From contig URRP01000035.1 in the NCBI GenBank assembly GCA_900550375.1, forward strand, positions 1 through 25,806: DNA of 25,806 bases, in the 5' to 3' direction. This document shows, in pieces, positions 14,498-21,810 of this stretch; the stretch's first letter is position 1, and every line of letters begins with the position of its first letter. A program made the position numbers and the translations under genes. The notes below the pieces were generated by a model. It was not told the origin of the DNA, ran no database searches, and saw nothing but the letters and a program-made list of their open reading frames with translations. The stretch comes from an uncultured Alistipes sp. Lineage in GTDB: Bacteria; Bacteroidota; Bacteroidia; Bacteroidales; Rikenellaceae.

Positions 14498-16813
14498 GAA
14501 TTTCCTGCCCATCAGCGGTCCCCACACGACCGACGAGTTGAAGGCCGTGGTGTAGGGGTGGTCGGCATTGAGAATCGGGTGCTTCTGTTTGTAGTTGCCG
14601 ATATTCTCGCAACCGAGGTAGAGGTCGAGTTTCTTGATCTTGCGGCTTACCTGTGCGAAGAAAATCGGATATTTGGGCGACAGCTCCGTCGCGGTCGGGT
14701 CGCCCGTCTGCGAAGGCAGGCGCATCGGGCCGTTGAGCTGTGCTGTGGCGTCGAATGTCCAGCGGCGGAACCGCGTGGCGTACTGAATGTTCAACAGTGC
14801 CTTGTAACGGCTTACCAGCGGCCGTTCGACCTGCACGTGTCCGCCGTCGGGACGGTCGAGCGTCATCGACGAGTTGGTGTAGCGGTAGGTCGCGAAGAGG
14901 TCGAGCCGTTCGACGGGTGTCCAGTTGAAATCGACCTGATACGTATCGGTGTAGGAGCGCCGGTCGGTGTTGTAGAACATCACTTCGGTGGCGTTGTACT
15001 CCTGATCGGCCACGACCTGATTGTAGAACTGCGTGCGGAAGTAGTCGAAGCTCAGCGTGGCGTCCTCGGCCTTGATGAGTCCGAACGACTGTGTGAGGCT
15101 GCCGCCGACCGTCAGCGCCTTCTCCATACGGTTGAAGTCACGGTAGAGCGTGTTGAAATTGTAGCCGCCGTTCCATGCGTTGCCTTCGAAGGCGAAGCGG
15201 CGGCCGGTGGCCAAGACGCCGATGTTGTCCGTTACGAGATTCGTCGAGCGGTAGCCCAGACCCGCCGATGCGCGCAGCGTCAGCAGACGGGTGATGTTCC
15301 ATTTGATGTGGCCGCGCGGCGTGAAGTAATACTTGTCGTAGAACGAGTTGTAGTCGCCGCGTGCACCGGCCACGAGCGAGAACTTGTCCTTGATGGCATA
15401 GGTGTACTCTGCATAGAGACCCGCTTCGTTCTCGTTGTGGTCCATGTTGTAATTGCGTCCTGCGATCTGGCCGTCGTAGACGAAATCGTTGACGAGCCGT
15501 TCGTTGAACGACTGGAGGTGGGCCGAGAGACCCATGATGAGCGACGAACGGTAGGTGAAGTAGTGGCTGTACATCGCGTTGAGCGACACGGAGTTTTCGT
15601 TGCCGGCGTAGTCGTTCAGACCGAAATAGGAAGACTCGTTGAAATGGTCGAAATCGGCCACGAAGGCGATGTTCGAACGCATCTCGTCCTGTTCGTCCTT
15701 GTCGTAGACGGCGGCACCGACGGGCATTCCGAGCTTGACGTAACCGTTGAACCCGCGGTTGCGGATCTGCGAGCCGTAGAGCGAACCGTCGTCCAGCGCG
15801 ATTTGGCGCATCTGGTCGCGCATCGAGTTTTTGTATCCCATGCTGCCGCCCAAGCGGTTTTCGGCGGTCACCTTGAAGCCCCAGCGCAGTTGCAGCCCGT
15901 TGTCGGCAGCGTAGAGCCAGCGATTGGCGACATGCATCGCGCGGGCTTCGGGCAGGTCGCGGAAGCCGTCGTGGTTGTGGTCGTAGGATTTGGTGTCCAT
16001 CGAGCCGTGGGCCAGCACGATGGTCGACAACTTCTTGTCGCGCGTCACGGGCAGCGCCGTCGAGAGGTTCAGCTCGGGTTTCAACTCGTCATCGAGGTAA
16101 AGGTTCACGAAGAGACGTTCGTCGTCGGTCGGCTTGCGGTGTTCGAGGTTGATCTGCCCCGTGATGGCTTCATGGCCGGCCGTGACGGACGAGACACCCT
16201 TCGACACCTGAATCGAGTTGAGCCACATGCCCGGCGTGTAGCTCAGGCCGTAGGGGGCTGATAGACCGCGCATGATGGGGCGGTTTTCGTCGAGAATCTG
16301 GGTGTAGGTGCCGGCCAGACCGAGCATCTTGATCTGCCGCGCGCCCGAGATGGCGTCGCTGTAACCGACGGTTACCGAGGCCGAATTTTCGAACGATTCG
16401 GCCAGATTGCAGCAGGCCATCTTGCAGAGTCCTGCGAACGAGATGGTCTCGCCCTTGAGGATGCCGTCGCGCTTGACGTAATTGCCGCCCAGCGTGCTCT
16501 CCACCACCACGCCCTCGATGTCCACGCCTTCGGATTTGAGACGGAAATTCTGCTCGGCAACGCCGTCGGCGATGCGGATCGTATCGTTGACATAGCCCAG
16601 ATAGGAGGCTACCAGCCGGTCGTAGTTCTTGACGCGGTGAACGGTGTAGGCACCTGTCGCGGAGGTGCTGGCGCCGATCGTCGTTTCGGCCCAGTAGACC
16701 GATGCACCGACGAGCGGATTGTTGTCGGCGTCGGTGACGATGCCGCGCAGTTCCTGAGCCGCTGCGGTCGATGCGAGGCCCAGTAGGGATAGAAATAAAA
16801 GTGATTTTTTCAT
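14468..16813 (-). CDS. TonB-dependent outer-membrane receptor with Cys-Cys plug motif (probable metal importer)
   Basis: This 781-residue outer-membrane receptor has a signal peptide (MKKSLLFLSLLGLASTAAAQ), a carboxypeptidase-regulatory-like beta domain (about 21-100, LRGIVTDADNNPLVGASVYW) and a plug domain. A 22-strand beta barrel follows, ending in aromatic FYIGLRWNLY. The plug contains C130, C134 and C135 in LCKMACCNLAESFENS, a motif seen in Bacteroidota receptors linked to heavy metals. The TonB box region is not obvious. No SusD partner is present, which argues against glycan uptake. Upstream (66 bases) is a His/Cys-rich secreted protein, downstream an HMA protein, so import of copper, another metal or a metal chelate driven by TonB is the best inference. 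The ATG at 16813 gives a clean signal peptide; an upstream in-frame ATG is unlikely. Confidence 0.9.
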   Translation of the reverse strand: MKKSLLFLSLLGLASTAAAQELRGIVTDADNNPLVGASVYWAETTIGASTSATGAYTVHRVKNYDRLVASYLGYVNDTIRIADGVAEQNFRLKSEGVDIEGVVVESTLGGNYVKRDGILKGETISFAGLCKMACCNLAESFENSASVTVGYSDAISGARQIKMLGLAGTYTQILDENRPIMRGLSAPYGLSYTPGMWLNSIQVSKGVSSVTAGHEAITGQINLEHRKPTDDERLFVNLYLDDELKPELNLSTALPVTRDKKLSTIVLAHGSMDTKSYDHNHDGFRDLPEARAMHVANRWLYAADNGLQLRWGFKVTAENRLGGSMGYKNSMRDQMRQIALDDGSLYGSQIRNRGFNGYVKLGMPVGAAVYDKDEQDEMRSNIAFVADFDHFNESSYFGLNDYAGNENSVSLNAMYSHYFTYRSSLIMGLSAHLQSFNERLVNDFVYDGQIAGRNYNMDHNENEAGLYAEYTYAIKDKFSLVAGARGDYNSFYDKYYFTPRGHIKWNITRLLTLRASAGLGYRSTNLVTDNIGVLATGRRFAFEGNAWNGGYNFNTLYRDFNRMEKALTVGGSLTQSFGLIKAEDATLSFDYFRTQFYNQVVADQEYNATEVMFYNTDRRSYTDTYQVDFNWTPVERLDLFATYRYTNSSMTLDRPDGGHVQVERPLVSRYKALLNIQYATRFRRWTFDATAQLNGPMRLPSQTGDPTATELSPKYPIFFAQVSRKIKKLDLYLGCENIGNYKQKHPILNADHPYTTAFNSSVVWGPLMGRKFYIGLRWNLY

Positions 16814-16879
16814 CTGTGATTCCTGTTGTGTGACATAAAACATGCTCCGACCGTCGTACAGGGTCGGAAACGAGGAGTT

Positions 16880-17293
16880 TTATGCCGCAACAGGAGGTGC
16901 CCGCAATCCTTTGTGCAGGATGAACGGGGCGACGTCGAGCGGGATTTTCCGCCGCGTGCGATAGGCCGGATGAGCCGGCTGCGAAGCCTCGTCGGGCGCG
17001 CTCTGCAACCTGAAAGGCGGCAGGACGGCGACGGGCGTGTGATGTTGACGAAGGGAGGCGTCTGCGTTCGAGACGACATAGAGCAGATGATCGGCTTCGC
17101 TGTGGCTGCCCAAGCAGTTGCAGCGCACCGTCGTGCTGTGGGCGATGCACTCGTTGCCGTGATCGTGGTGGCAGACGTGTTCCACGCCGTGAAAATCGTG
17201 CAGATGGTCCCAGATCATCCATGCGTCTGCGGCTACCGAACCGGTATAGCTCAGCAGCAGGACGAGGAGGAAGCATATCTGCCGGAATTTCAT
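16880..17293 (-). CDS. Small secreted His/Cys-rich protein, probable metal binder
   Basis: This 137-residue product has a signal peptide (MKFRQICFLLVLLLSYTGSVAAD). A dense metal-ligand segment covers about residues 30-64: WDHLHDFHGVEHVCHHDHG, then ECIAHS and VRCNCLGSH, with four cysteines (41, 49, 58, 60) and about ten histidines. The rest is Pro/Arg-rich and ends in KGLRAPPVAA. It lies 15 bases after the PqqD-like gene and 66 bases before the TonB receptor, so it is probably in one transcript with both. Small proteins of this shape (export signal, His block, C-terminal 'RxPP') are seen upstream of metal-linked TonB receptors in Bacteroidota. The specific ion and fold are unknown. Cleavage or modification to a smaller peptide cannot be excluded. 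Confidence 0.75.
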   Translation of the reverse strand: MKFRQICFLLVLLLSYTGSVAADAWMIWDHLHDFHGVEHVCHHDHGNECIAHSTTVRCNCLGSHSEADHLLYVVSNADASLRQHHTPVAVLPPFRLQSAPDEASQPAHPAYRTRRKIPLDVAPFILHKGLRAPPVAA

Positions 17294-17308
17294 CTCTCTT
17301 GCTTTCGG

Positions 17309-17572
17309 TTAAATCAGGTTACAGTCGCGAAGTTTCTCGATCCATGCCGCAGCGTCGCGCGTTGCGGTCGCTTCGTCGATTTCGTACCGCTCGGTAAGCA
17401 GGCGTGCCGCGTCGTCGACGCAGAACTCCTTGCCGCAAAGTGCATTCCACAGGTAGAGCGCACTTTCGTTGAGCGAAATGATCTTGGTCATATCGACGCC
17501 CAGACGGCCCTGCATGATGACGACATGCTCGCCGGCCATCTCCCGAACCTTGTATTCTTCGCGAATTTTCAT
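17309..17572 (-). CDS. PqqD-like protein (RRE-type winged helix)
   Basis: This 87-residue protein resembles the PqqD family, small winged-helix peptide-binding proteins that present precursor peptides to modifying enzymes in RiPP pathways. It shows the family pattern: an initial beta strand hairpin (EEYKVREMAGEHVVIM), the ISLNESALYLWNAL helix at about residues 32-45, and a C-terminal helical part with LLTERYEIDEATATRDAAAW. No radical SAM enzyme, peptidase or transporter of a RiPP cluster is nearby. In Bacteroidota, stand-alone PqqD-like genes are common and their role is poorly known. It heads the gene set with the His/Cys-rich protein (15 bases downstream) and the receptor. A -7-like element lies 22 bases upstream. 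Function uncertain. Confidence 0.8.
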   Translation of the reverse strand: MKIREEYKVREMAGEHVVIMQGRLGVDMTKIISLNESALYLWNALCGKEFCVDDAARLLTERYEIDEATATRDAAAWIEKLRDCNLI

Positions 17573-17594
17573 CGTTAATTATATCCTAACGCAG

Positions 17595-17602
17595 CAAAAG
17601 TA
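17595..17602 (-). promoter_or_regulatory. -7 box for the PqqD-like/metal operon
   Basis: On the minus strand this reads TACTTTTG, an exact TAnnTTTG match. It predicts transcription starting near 17590 and a leader of about 18 bases. The -33 box is weak. No Fur- or CueR-type operator was recognised. Confidence 0.5.
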
Positions 17603-17670
17603 ACAAAAATTATTCGAGATGCCTAATTTTTTGCCGATTCTGCTCTTTTTCATCCCCGATACGATTGCCG

Positions 17671-18351
17671 TCAGTATTTCAGTTTTTGCAGCAACGCTTT
17701 CCGTTCGGCGTCGATGCGCAGGCTTTCGCGCCCTTTCTGCAACGCCTTGTTGTGTACCCAGCGGTCGAGCCGCCGCTCGGTGAAGTAGGGCAGCGTTCGG
17801 TCGAACTGTTTGACGAGCGCTACGCTGAAAGCCCATGCCACCGCCATATCGATGTAGTACTCCCCGCTCGGCAGGGCGGTCAGCCGATCGAGGCGGCAAG
17901 GGTCGAATTGAGCGTCGAGATAATGCGCTAGCAGCGTGACGACTTCGAAACGGACGATATAGGTCTGCCCGCTTGCGAGCCACGCATCGATACGGGGCAA
18001 TACGGCTGCGGGGTCGCGCCCGAGTGTCTTCATGCCGCAGGCCGTGATGTCGCAGGTGGCCCAGTTGTCGATGTGGGGCAGGAACCGTTCGAGCGCGTCG
18101 AGCGCCTCGTCGGGGCGGCGGATGCGTCCCAGCAGAATACCGTGCAAGTTGTTTTCGTCGTAATAGCAGTGGGGCAGTTCCGCGAGAAAGGCGGTCGCTT
18201 CGGACGTGCCGTGCAGTGTGCGGGCCAGCAGGCGCAGCTGCGGAATGCGGCAGCCCAGTATCCGGCAGGGGTCGATGTTTGGCGTGAGGCGGGCGGTGAA
18301 TGCCGCGTTGCCGGTGTCGGCCAGTGCGTGAAGTCGTTCGGTAACGGTCAT
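17671..18351 (-). CDS. AlkD-like DNA alkylation repair protein
   Basis: This 226-residue all-helical HEAT-like protein is of the DNA alkylation repair (AlkD) family. Members excise N3- and N7-alkylated bases by a non-base-flipping mechanism, though many bacterial homologues are uncharacterised. Helical repeat features include RILGCRIPQLRLLAR (about residues 31-45), FLPHIDNWATCDITACG (with the conserved NW-D pattern), and VTLLAHYL and MAVAWAFSVALVKQFD blocks followed by RRLDRWVHNKALQKGRES. The ATG at 18351 is preferred to a longer in-frame extension because it gives the normal start. The promoter at 18451-18481 fits a leader of about 95 bases. It is monocistronic, ending about 100 bases upstream of the PqqD-like gene. 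Confidence 0.87.
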   Translation of the reverse strand: MTVTERLHALADTGNAAFTARLTPNIDPCRILGCRIPQLRLLARTLHGTSEATAFLAELPHCYYDENNLHGILLGRIRRPDEALDALERFLPHIDNWATCDITACGMKTLGRDPAAVLPRIDAWLASGQTYIVRFEVVTLLAHYLDAQFDPCRLDRLTALPSGEYYIDMAVAWAFSVALVKQFDRTLPYFTERRLDRWVHNKALQKGRESLRIDAERKALLQKLKY

Positions 18352-18450
18352 TGTGAATCGGATTAGGATCGGCAAAGAACAACATACCGTAGTATCGAGC
18401 GAGGCTCGTTCTACGGGCGCATGTCCCTGACTGCCGAAGTTTGTCCTCAG

Positions 18451-18481
18451 CAAAGATACGAAAAGTCTCGGCAGCAGCAAA
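18451..18481 (-). promoter_or_regulatory. Bacteroidota-type promoter for the AlkD-like gene
   Basis: On the minus strand TTTG (18481-18478) and TATCTTTG (18458-18451) are separated by 19 bases, a full match. The -33 box lies in the arm of the hairpin at 18465-18504. Confidence 0.75.
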
Positions 18482-18504
18482 CGCCGGTTTGCTTCTGCCG
18501 AGAC
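18465..18504. other. Large inverted repeat overlapping the AlkD-like promoter
   Basis: GTCTCGGCAG at 18465-18474 pairs with CTGCCGAGAC at 18495-18504, and GCAAAC at 18477-18482 pairs with GTTTGC at 18487-18492, leaving a GCCG loop and a CA/TT mismatch. It covers the -33 box and part of the spacer, so it could be an operator for a dimeric regulator or a cruciform. No T run follows on either strand. Confidence 0.55.
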
Positions 18505-18588
18505 GGAGTATCTACGGCGCAGCCAGAGATACGAAAAACGAACGGTACCCGTACAGCCGGCGGATTTTTCATAAACGAGCAATTTAAT

Positions 18589-18620
18589 ATTGTATTATTG
18601 CGGCTTTTTATGTAATTTCG
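18589..18620 (+). promoter_or_regulatory. Probable promoter for the 3-gene membrane cluster
   Basis: ATTG at 18589-18592 and TAATTTCG at 18613-18620 (7 of 8 matches) are spaced by 20 bases and lie in an AT-rich stretch ahead of the ATG at 18651. Confidence 0.5.
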
Positions 18621-18650
18621 GGGGAAGTAAAATTAAAATTCGGGTTTACG

Positions 18651-19595
18651 ATGAATAACATCTGGACATCCTGTACGGTGCAGACGGCGATTATTGCGGC
18701 AGCCGCGGTGCTGATCGTGCTCTTCGTTCTGCTGCTCCGGCGTCCTGTACAGCGGTTGGACTGTACGAGCTGCACCTCGGCTTCCGACGCCGAATGCGAA
18801 CGGTGCAAATGCTGCCATAAAAACAAGCTGCGCATACGGACGCATCTGTATTATGTTTTGGGGTATTGCGCCTTCGTCATCGTGGGGCTGGTGACCTATA
18901 TCACCGTCGGCGAGCAGACGCCCGCTTTGGAAAAGTACATTTCATTCGCTGCGACCCTGTCGTCGCTGATCTTGGCCGTGATCGCCATCATTTATGCGAT
19001 CGTCTCGAACCAGAAAGGCGCCGAACAGTACGGCAAGATCAAGGATGCGACGGAGAATATCTCGCGCATCTCGGCGCAGTTAGGTATCTCGGCTTCGGCG
19101 CTGGAAGGTTCGTCGGCCGCGATGGTGGAGACTTCGGAAGCGCTCGGCATCTCGATTCGCGGAATGGAGGGGACGCTGCGCCATATCGATGACAATACGA
19201 CGCGCATCGTCAATGAAAAGATGCAGAACGGTAGTGCCGGCGATCCCCATCCCGATAAAAAAACGCATTTCGATGTGGCCGATTTCTGCGAACGGACGTC
19301 GTTTTACGGGATGTGCGCGTTGTTGGGATGCGTCTATGCGCTGAAACACGAACGGACGTTTAAGGAGACGGATCTGATTCCGTCCGACAACGGGTATATC
19401 TGGGGATTCTTGGTGGCAGTCAAAACGATCGGCTTCGTACAGGTCTCCTCTTCGGATGCCGGCATCAAGGTCTCTTTCGTCGATGGGGCCGTGAAGAAGA
19501 ATATCGAGAAAATTATCACCCGACGCATCGAGAGCGAGGATGCGTCGTGGGCGGAGGACGTGAAACGGATCAAGGATTTCTTCGGCGAGAAGTAG
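18651..19595 (+). CDS. Membrane protein with Cys cluster and coiled coil, unknown function
   Basis: I do not recognise this 314-residue protein. It has three likely membrane segments (about 10-30, 64-85 and 97-118). Between the first two lies a Cys cluster, C38-x2-C41-x7-C49-x2-C52-x-C54-C55, that could bind a metal or form a zinc-ribbon-like loop. After the third segment comes a Gln/Ser/Ala-rich helical stretch (about 120-185, heptad-like, including ISAQLGISASALEGSSAAMVE, in two parts), and then a globular C-terminal part (about 200-314, FDVADFCERTSFYG onward) with a charged end. A terminator follows at 19624. It is the first of three neighbouring unknown membrane genes on the same strand, though separated from the next by its own terminator and promoter. 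Confidence 0.8.
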   Translation: MNNIWTSCTVQTAIIAAAAVLIVLFVLLLRRPVQRLDCTSCTSASDAECERCKCCHKNKLRIRTHLYYVLGYCAFVIVGLVTYITVGEQTPALEKYISFAATLSSLILAVIAIIYAIVSNQKGAEQYGKIKDATENISRISAQLGISASALEGSSAAMVETSEALGISIRGMEGTLRHIDDNTTRIVNEKMQNGSAGDPHPDKKTHFDVADFCERTSFYGMCALLGCVYALKHERTFKETDLIPSDNGYIWGFLVAVKTIGFVQVSSSDAGIKVSFVDGAVKKNIEKIITRRIESEDASWAEDVKRIKDFFGEK

Positions 19596-19623
19596 CATCC
19601 GGCAGGAGCAGACGGGTCGGTGG

Positions 19624-19643
19624 GGCGGACGTGCCGCCTTTTT
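19624..19643 (+). terminator. Rho-independent terminator after the first membrane gene
   Basis: A short GC stem (GGCGG at 19624-19628 with CCGCC at 19634-19638) and a 5-base loop are followed by five T residues. It is a short but typical intrinsic terminator. Confidence 0.65.
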
Positions 19644-19722
19644 GAATTTTCCGACCGATCCCTGCCGTCTATTGCGGCGGCTTTATGCGGTATTCGCAAG
19701 CGCGGTGCGATTGCCCGATGTA

Positions 19723-19754
19723 TTTGGAATTTCGGGATTTAATTCCTACCTTGT
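19723..19754 (+). promoter_or_regulatory. Promoter for the two-gene membrane unit
   Basis: TTTG at 19723-19726, 20 bases, then TACCTTGT at 19747-19754: good -33 and spacing, with a -7 box differing at two positions. Leader about 60 bases to the ATG at 19823. Confidence 0.55.
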
Positions 19755-19822
19755 CTGCATAAAACAGTTAAACGGCTCAAAACGATTTCTCACCTATTTT
19801 CTCACCCAAACACTTTTTCATT

Positions 19823-20230
19823 ATGACCATTTTAGTTCTTGTTATTGTGGCTGTCATCGCCTATTTTTGGTGGAAACGGCGAAAGGAGAATGCCGAACTA
19901 TATGACAGTTATCTGCAACGCAAGCAGACCGAAGAGGACGAGCGGCAGGAGGGACTCATTCTGCTGATGCAGGGATTGACGTCCGATCCCGAGTTCAACG
20001 CACGGACTTATGTGCAGCTGCTTGATGCCGCGCGGCGATTCAACCGCAAGGGCGAAAAGCAGGAGGAGATGGATCTGCTCAACGATACGGCCGCACAGCT
20101 TGCTTCCATACGCGGCGTTTCGGCCGACGAGGCCTACCGGATGATCCGTATCGTCTATTGGCGTTGTACGCCGCAGGAGCTGCATGACGCCTATCAGAGA
20201 AGTGTAAACAGCGGTAGCTCTAAAATGTAG
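19823..20230 (+). CDS. Small single-pass membrane protein, unknown function
   Basis: This 135-residue protein has one N-terminal membrane segment (residues 2-15, TILVLVIVAVIAYFWW) followed by basic RRK, so the N-terminus should lie outside and the rest in the cytoplasm. The cytoplasmic part is helical and charged (ELYDSYLQRKQTEEDERQEG, DAARRFNRKGEKQEEMDLL) and looks like a small adaptor or scaffold domain. No known motif was recognised. Its stop is 3 bases before the next gene's start, so the two are almost certainly co-translated. Confidence 0.78.
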   Translation: MTILVLVIVAVIAYFWWKRRKENAELYDSYLQRKQTEEDERQEGLILLMQGLTSDPEFNARTYVQLLDAARRFNRKGEKQEEMDLLNDTAAQLASIRGVSADEAYRMIRIVYWRCTPQELHDAYQRSVNSGSSKM

Positions 20231-20233
20231 GTT

Positions 20234-21766
20234 ATGTTCGATTTATTGGTGGACAATCCGATTGTCAACAAGATCGAAGATCTGAAATTCTGGGTCCAAG
20301 ATTTCCTGTGTTATAAACCTGCGAAACTGTGGCGGTGGGGCGTCGTGACGCTGATCGTCGTGGCCCCCTTGCTGCTGGCCTCGTTCGATTACGGAGGCCG
20401 TCCCGAGGCTGGAACGGAAGCGGTCCTGAGTCGGAACTGTACGCTGCTTTCCGATCCCGTGAAAGCCGGTTCCGAGGATGCGATTCCGCTGCGTGCGGGC
20501 AGCGCCGTGCGGATTCTCGCTACGGCTCCGGCCTATCATTTCTTGGTCGAGACGCCCGACGGCAATCGAGGATTCATTGCGCAGGAAGCTGTCAAAGGGA
20601 ATGAAACGGCCTATGCGACAGGTACGTTGCAGCCCGAAGACGGCGGTGCGGCGCTGGGACCGCGTACAAAACTTCTTTTCAAGACCCGTGCCCGTGAAAA
20701 GGGCGGGGAGTATCTCGTTTTCCGAACCGAGCAGGGACGGGAGATAAAGGTGTATAAATGGATCGGCGACGTGGTGTTCGAACAGGCACTGGGCATCCCG
20801 TCGTTTGTCTTCGCGGGGCCGCGGATGACGACCGATCGTCTGCGGCGGATCGTGGAGTCGCGGCCGACGTTCGACGAGATGGAAAAGCAGGCCGCCGCTT
20901 CCTATGTCCGCCGGTCGAAGGAGAAGACGGTGGCCGTGGCGGGAATCTCCGTGGTGGATATGGAAACGGGGTACACGGCACCGAAGGTGAAGATGACCTT
21001 CCGAAACGACACGCTGATCGCCGCCGATACGCTGGGCTTCACGAAGCGGAATGCCGGTATCTTGGCGACGCTGCCGCTGGCGGGCTGGATTGTAGACAAT
21101 GGCGTGGTGCGTGCGCTGACCGGTAAGGGGCAGTTCCATAAGGCCGAATGGAGCGAGGTGGACGATATTCCGGCGGGCGGCAAGAAATCCGACGGCACCT
21201 CCGTTTGGGGTATTCTCTCCGTGATTTTATCCGTTTTCGTGGGCATCGTCGCGCTCGTATTGTTCGGTACATGGCTCGTTTTCCTCTTTGCATGGTTTCC
21301 CTACACGGCGCTCTTCGCCGGTTATGTACGCGTGCTGCCGAATGGGGTAATACGGGTACTGTTGCTGTTGGCGGGGCTGCTGATGCTCGATATCGTGGCG
21401 GTGGGACTGGCCTTGTCGATGAACAAGGGTTTCTGGTTCCTCTTGGCGGTCTGCCTCTATTTTACGTACCGTGTGACAAAGGCGTTCCTGCGGCATTCGA
21501 TCTCCGAGGGGCGTTGTCCGAACTGCCACAGGATGTATGTCATGTCCGATCCCGAGTGCGTCGATCAGGAGGTCGAGCATGGCAGCGAACTTCACGCGCA
21601 CGATGTCTATTCGCATACCACCGAGACTTCGACGACCATTACGCGGCATTTCCGCCGCGAATATGAGAGTAAGGATTATCGCGACGTTACGACCCGCTGG
21701 GCCTGCGTTTGCCGCAATTGCGGATGCACGGTGACACGGACGCATCAAGAACACGTCTACGAATGA
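20234..21766 (+). CDS. Multi-pass membrane protein with SH3-like and zinc-ribbon-like domains
   Basis: I do not recognise this 510-residue protein as a named family. The order is: an N-terminal membrane segment (about 35-50), an SH3b-like extracytoplasmic region (about 62-122, with LSRNCTLLSDPV and the GNRGFIAQEAV end), and a long soluble part (to about 320). A membrane bundle (about 324-345, 347-365, 374-394 and 398-415) leads to a C-terminal tail with paired cysteines C428/C431 (CPNCH) and C491, C493, C496, C498 (CVCRNCGC). The tail probably forms a zinc ribbon. Two Cys pairs separated by about 60 residues with a His-rich insert (HGSELHAHDVYSHTTET) are unusual. It follows the small membrane protein by 3 bases, which suggests they form a complex. 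A strong terminator follows. Confidence 0.8.
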   Translation: MFDLLVDNPIVNKIEDLKFWVQDFLCYKPAKLWRWGVVTLIVVAPLLLASFDYGGRPEAGTEAVLSRNCTLLSDPVKAGSEDAIPLRAGSAVRILATAPAYHFLVETPDGNRGFIAQEAVKGNETAYATGTLQPEDGGAALGPRTKLLFKTRAREKGGEYLVFRTEQGREIKVYKWIGDVVFEQALGIPSFVFAGPRMTTDRLRRIVESRPTFDEMEKQAAASYVRRSKEKTVAVAGISVVDMETGYTAPKVKMTFRNDTLIAADTLGFTKRNAGILATLPLAGWIVDNGVVRALTGKGQFHKAEWSEVDDIPAGGKKSDGTSVWGILSVILSVFVGIVALVLFGTWLVFLFAWFPYTALFAGYVRVLPNGVIRVLLLLAGLLMLDIVAVGLALSMNKGFWFLLAVCLYFTYRVTKAFLRHSISEGRCPNCHRMYVMSDPECVDQEVEHGSELHAHDVYSHTTETSTTITRHFRREYESKDYRDVTTRWACVCRNCGCTVTRTHQEHVYE

Positions 21767-21770
21767 CGCA

Positions 21771-21810
21771 AACGAGGCGGTCTTTTAGACCGCCTCGTTG
21801 ATTTTTATTT
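21771..21810 (+). terminator. Rho-independent terminator ending the membrane unit
   Basis: A perfect 13-base stem (21771-21783 with 21787-21799, AACGAGGCGGTCT/AGACCGCCTCGTT) has a TTT loop and is followed by GATTTTTATTTTTT. It overlaps the end of the convergent gene and acts mainly on the + strand. Confidence 0.88.

Noticed and set aside
14324..16261. A long open frame (645 codons) on the + strand
   Set aside because: It is antisense to the TonB receptor, which shows a full signal peptide, plug and barrel. The + frame is low in membrane or motif content and is a GC-rich shadow frame.
17671..18582. A longer AlkD-like product starting at 18582
   Set aside because: The extension crosses the promoter and its hairpin, and is not similar to AlkD-like N-termini.
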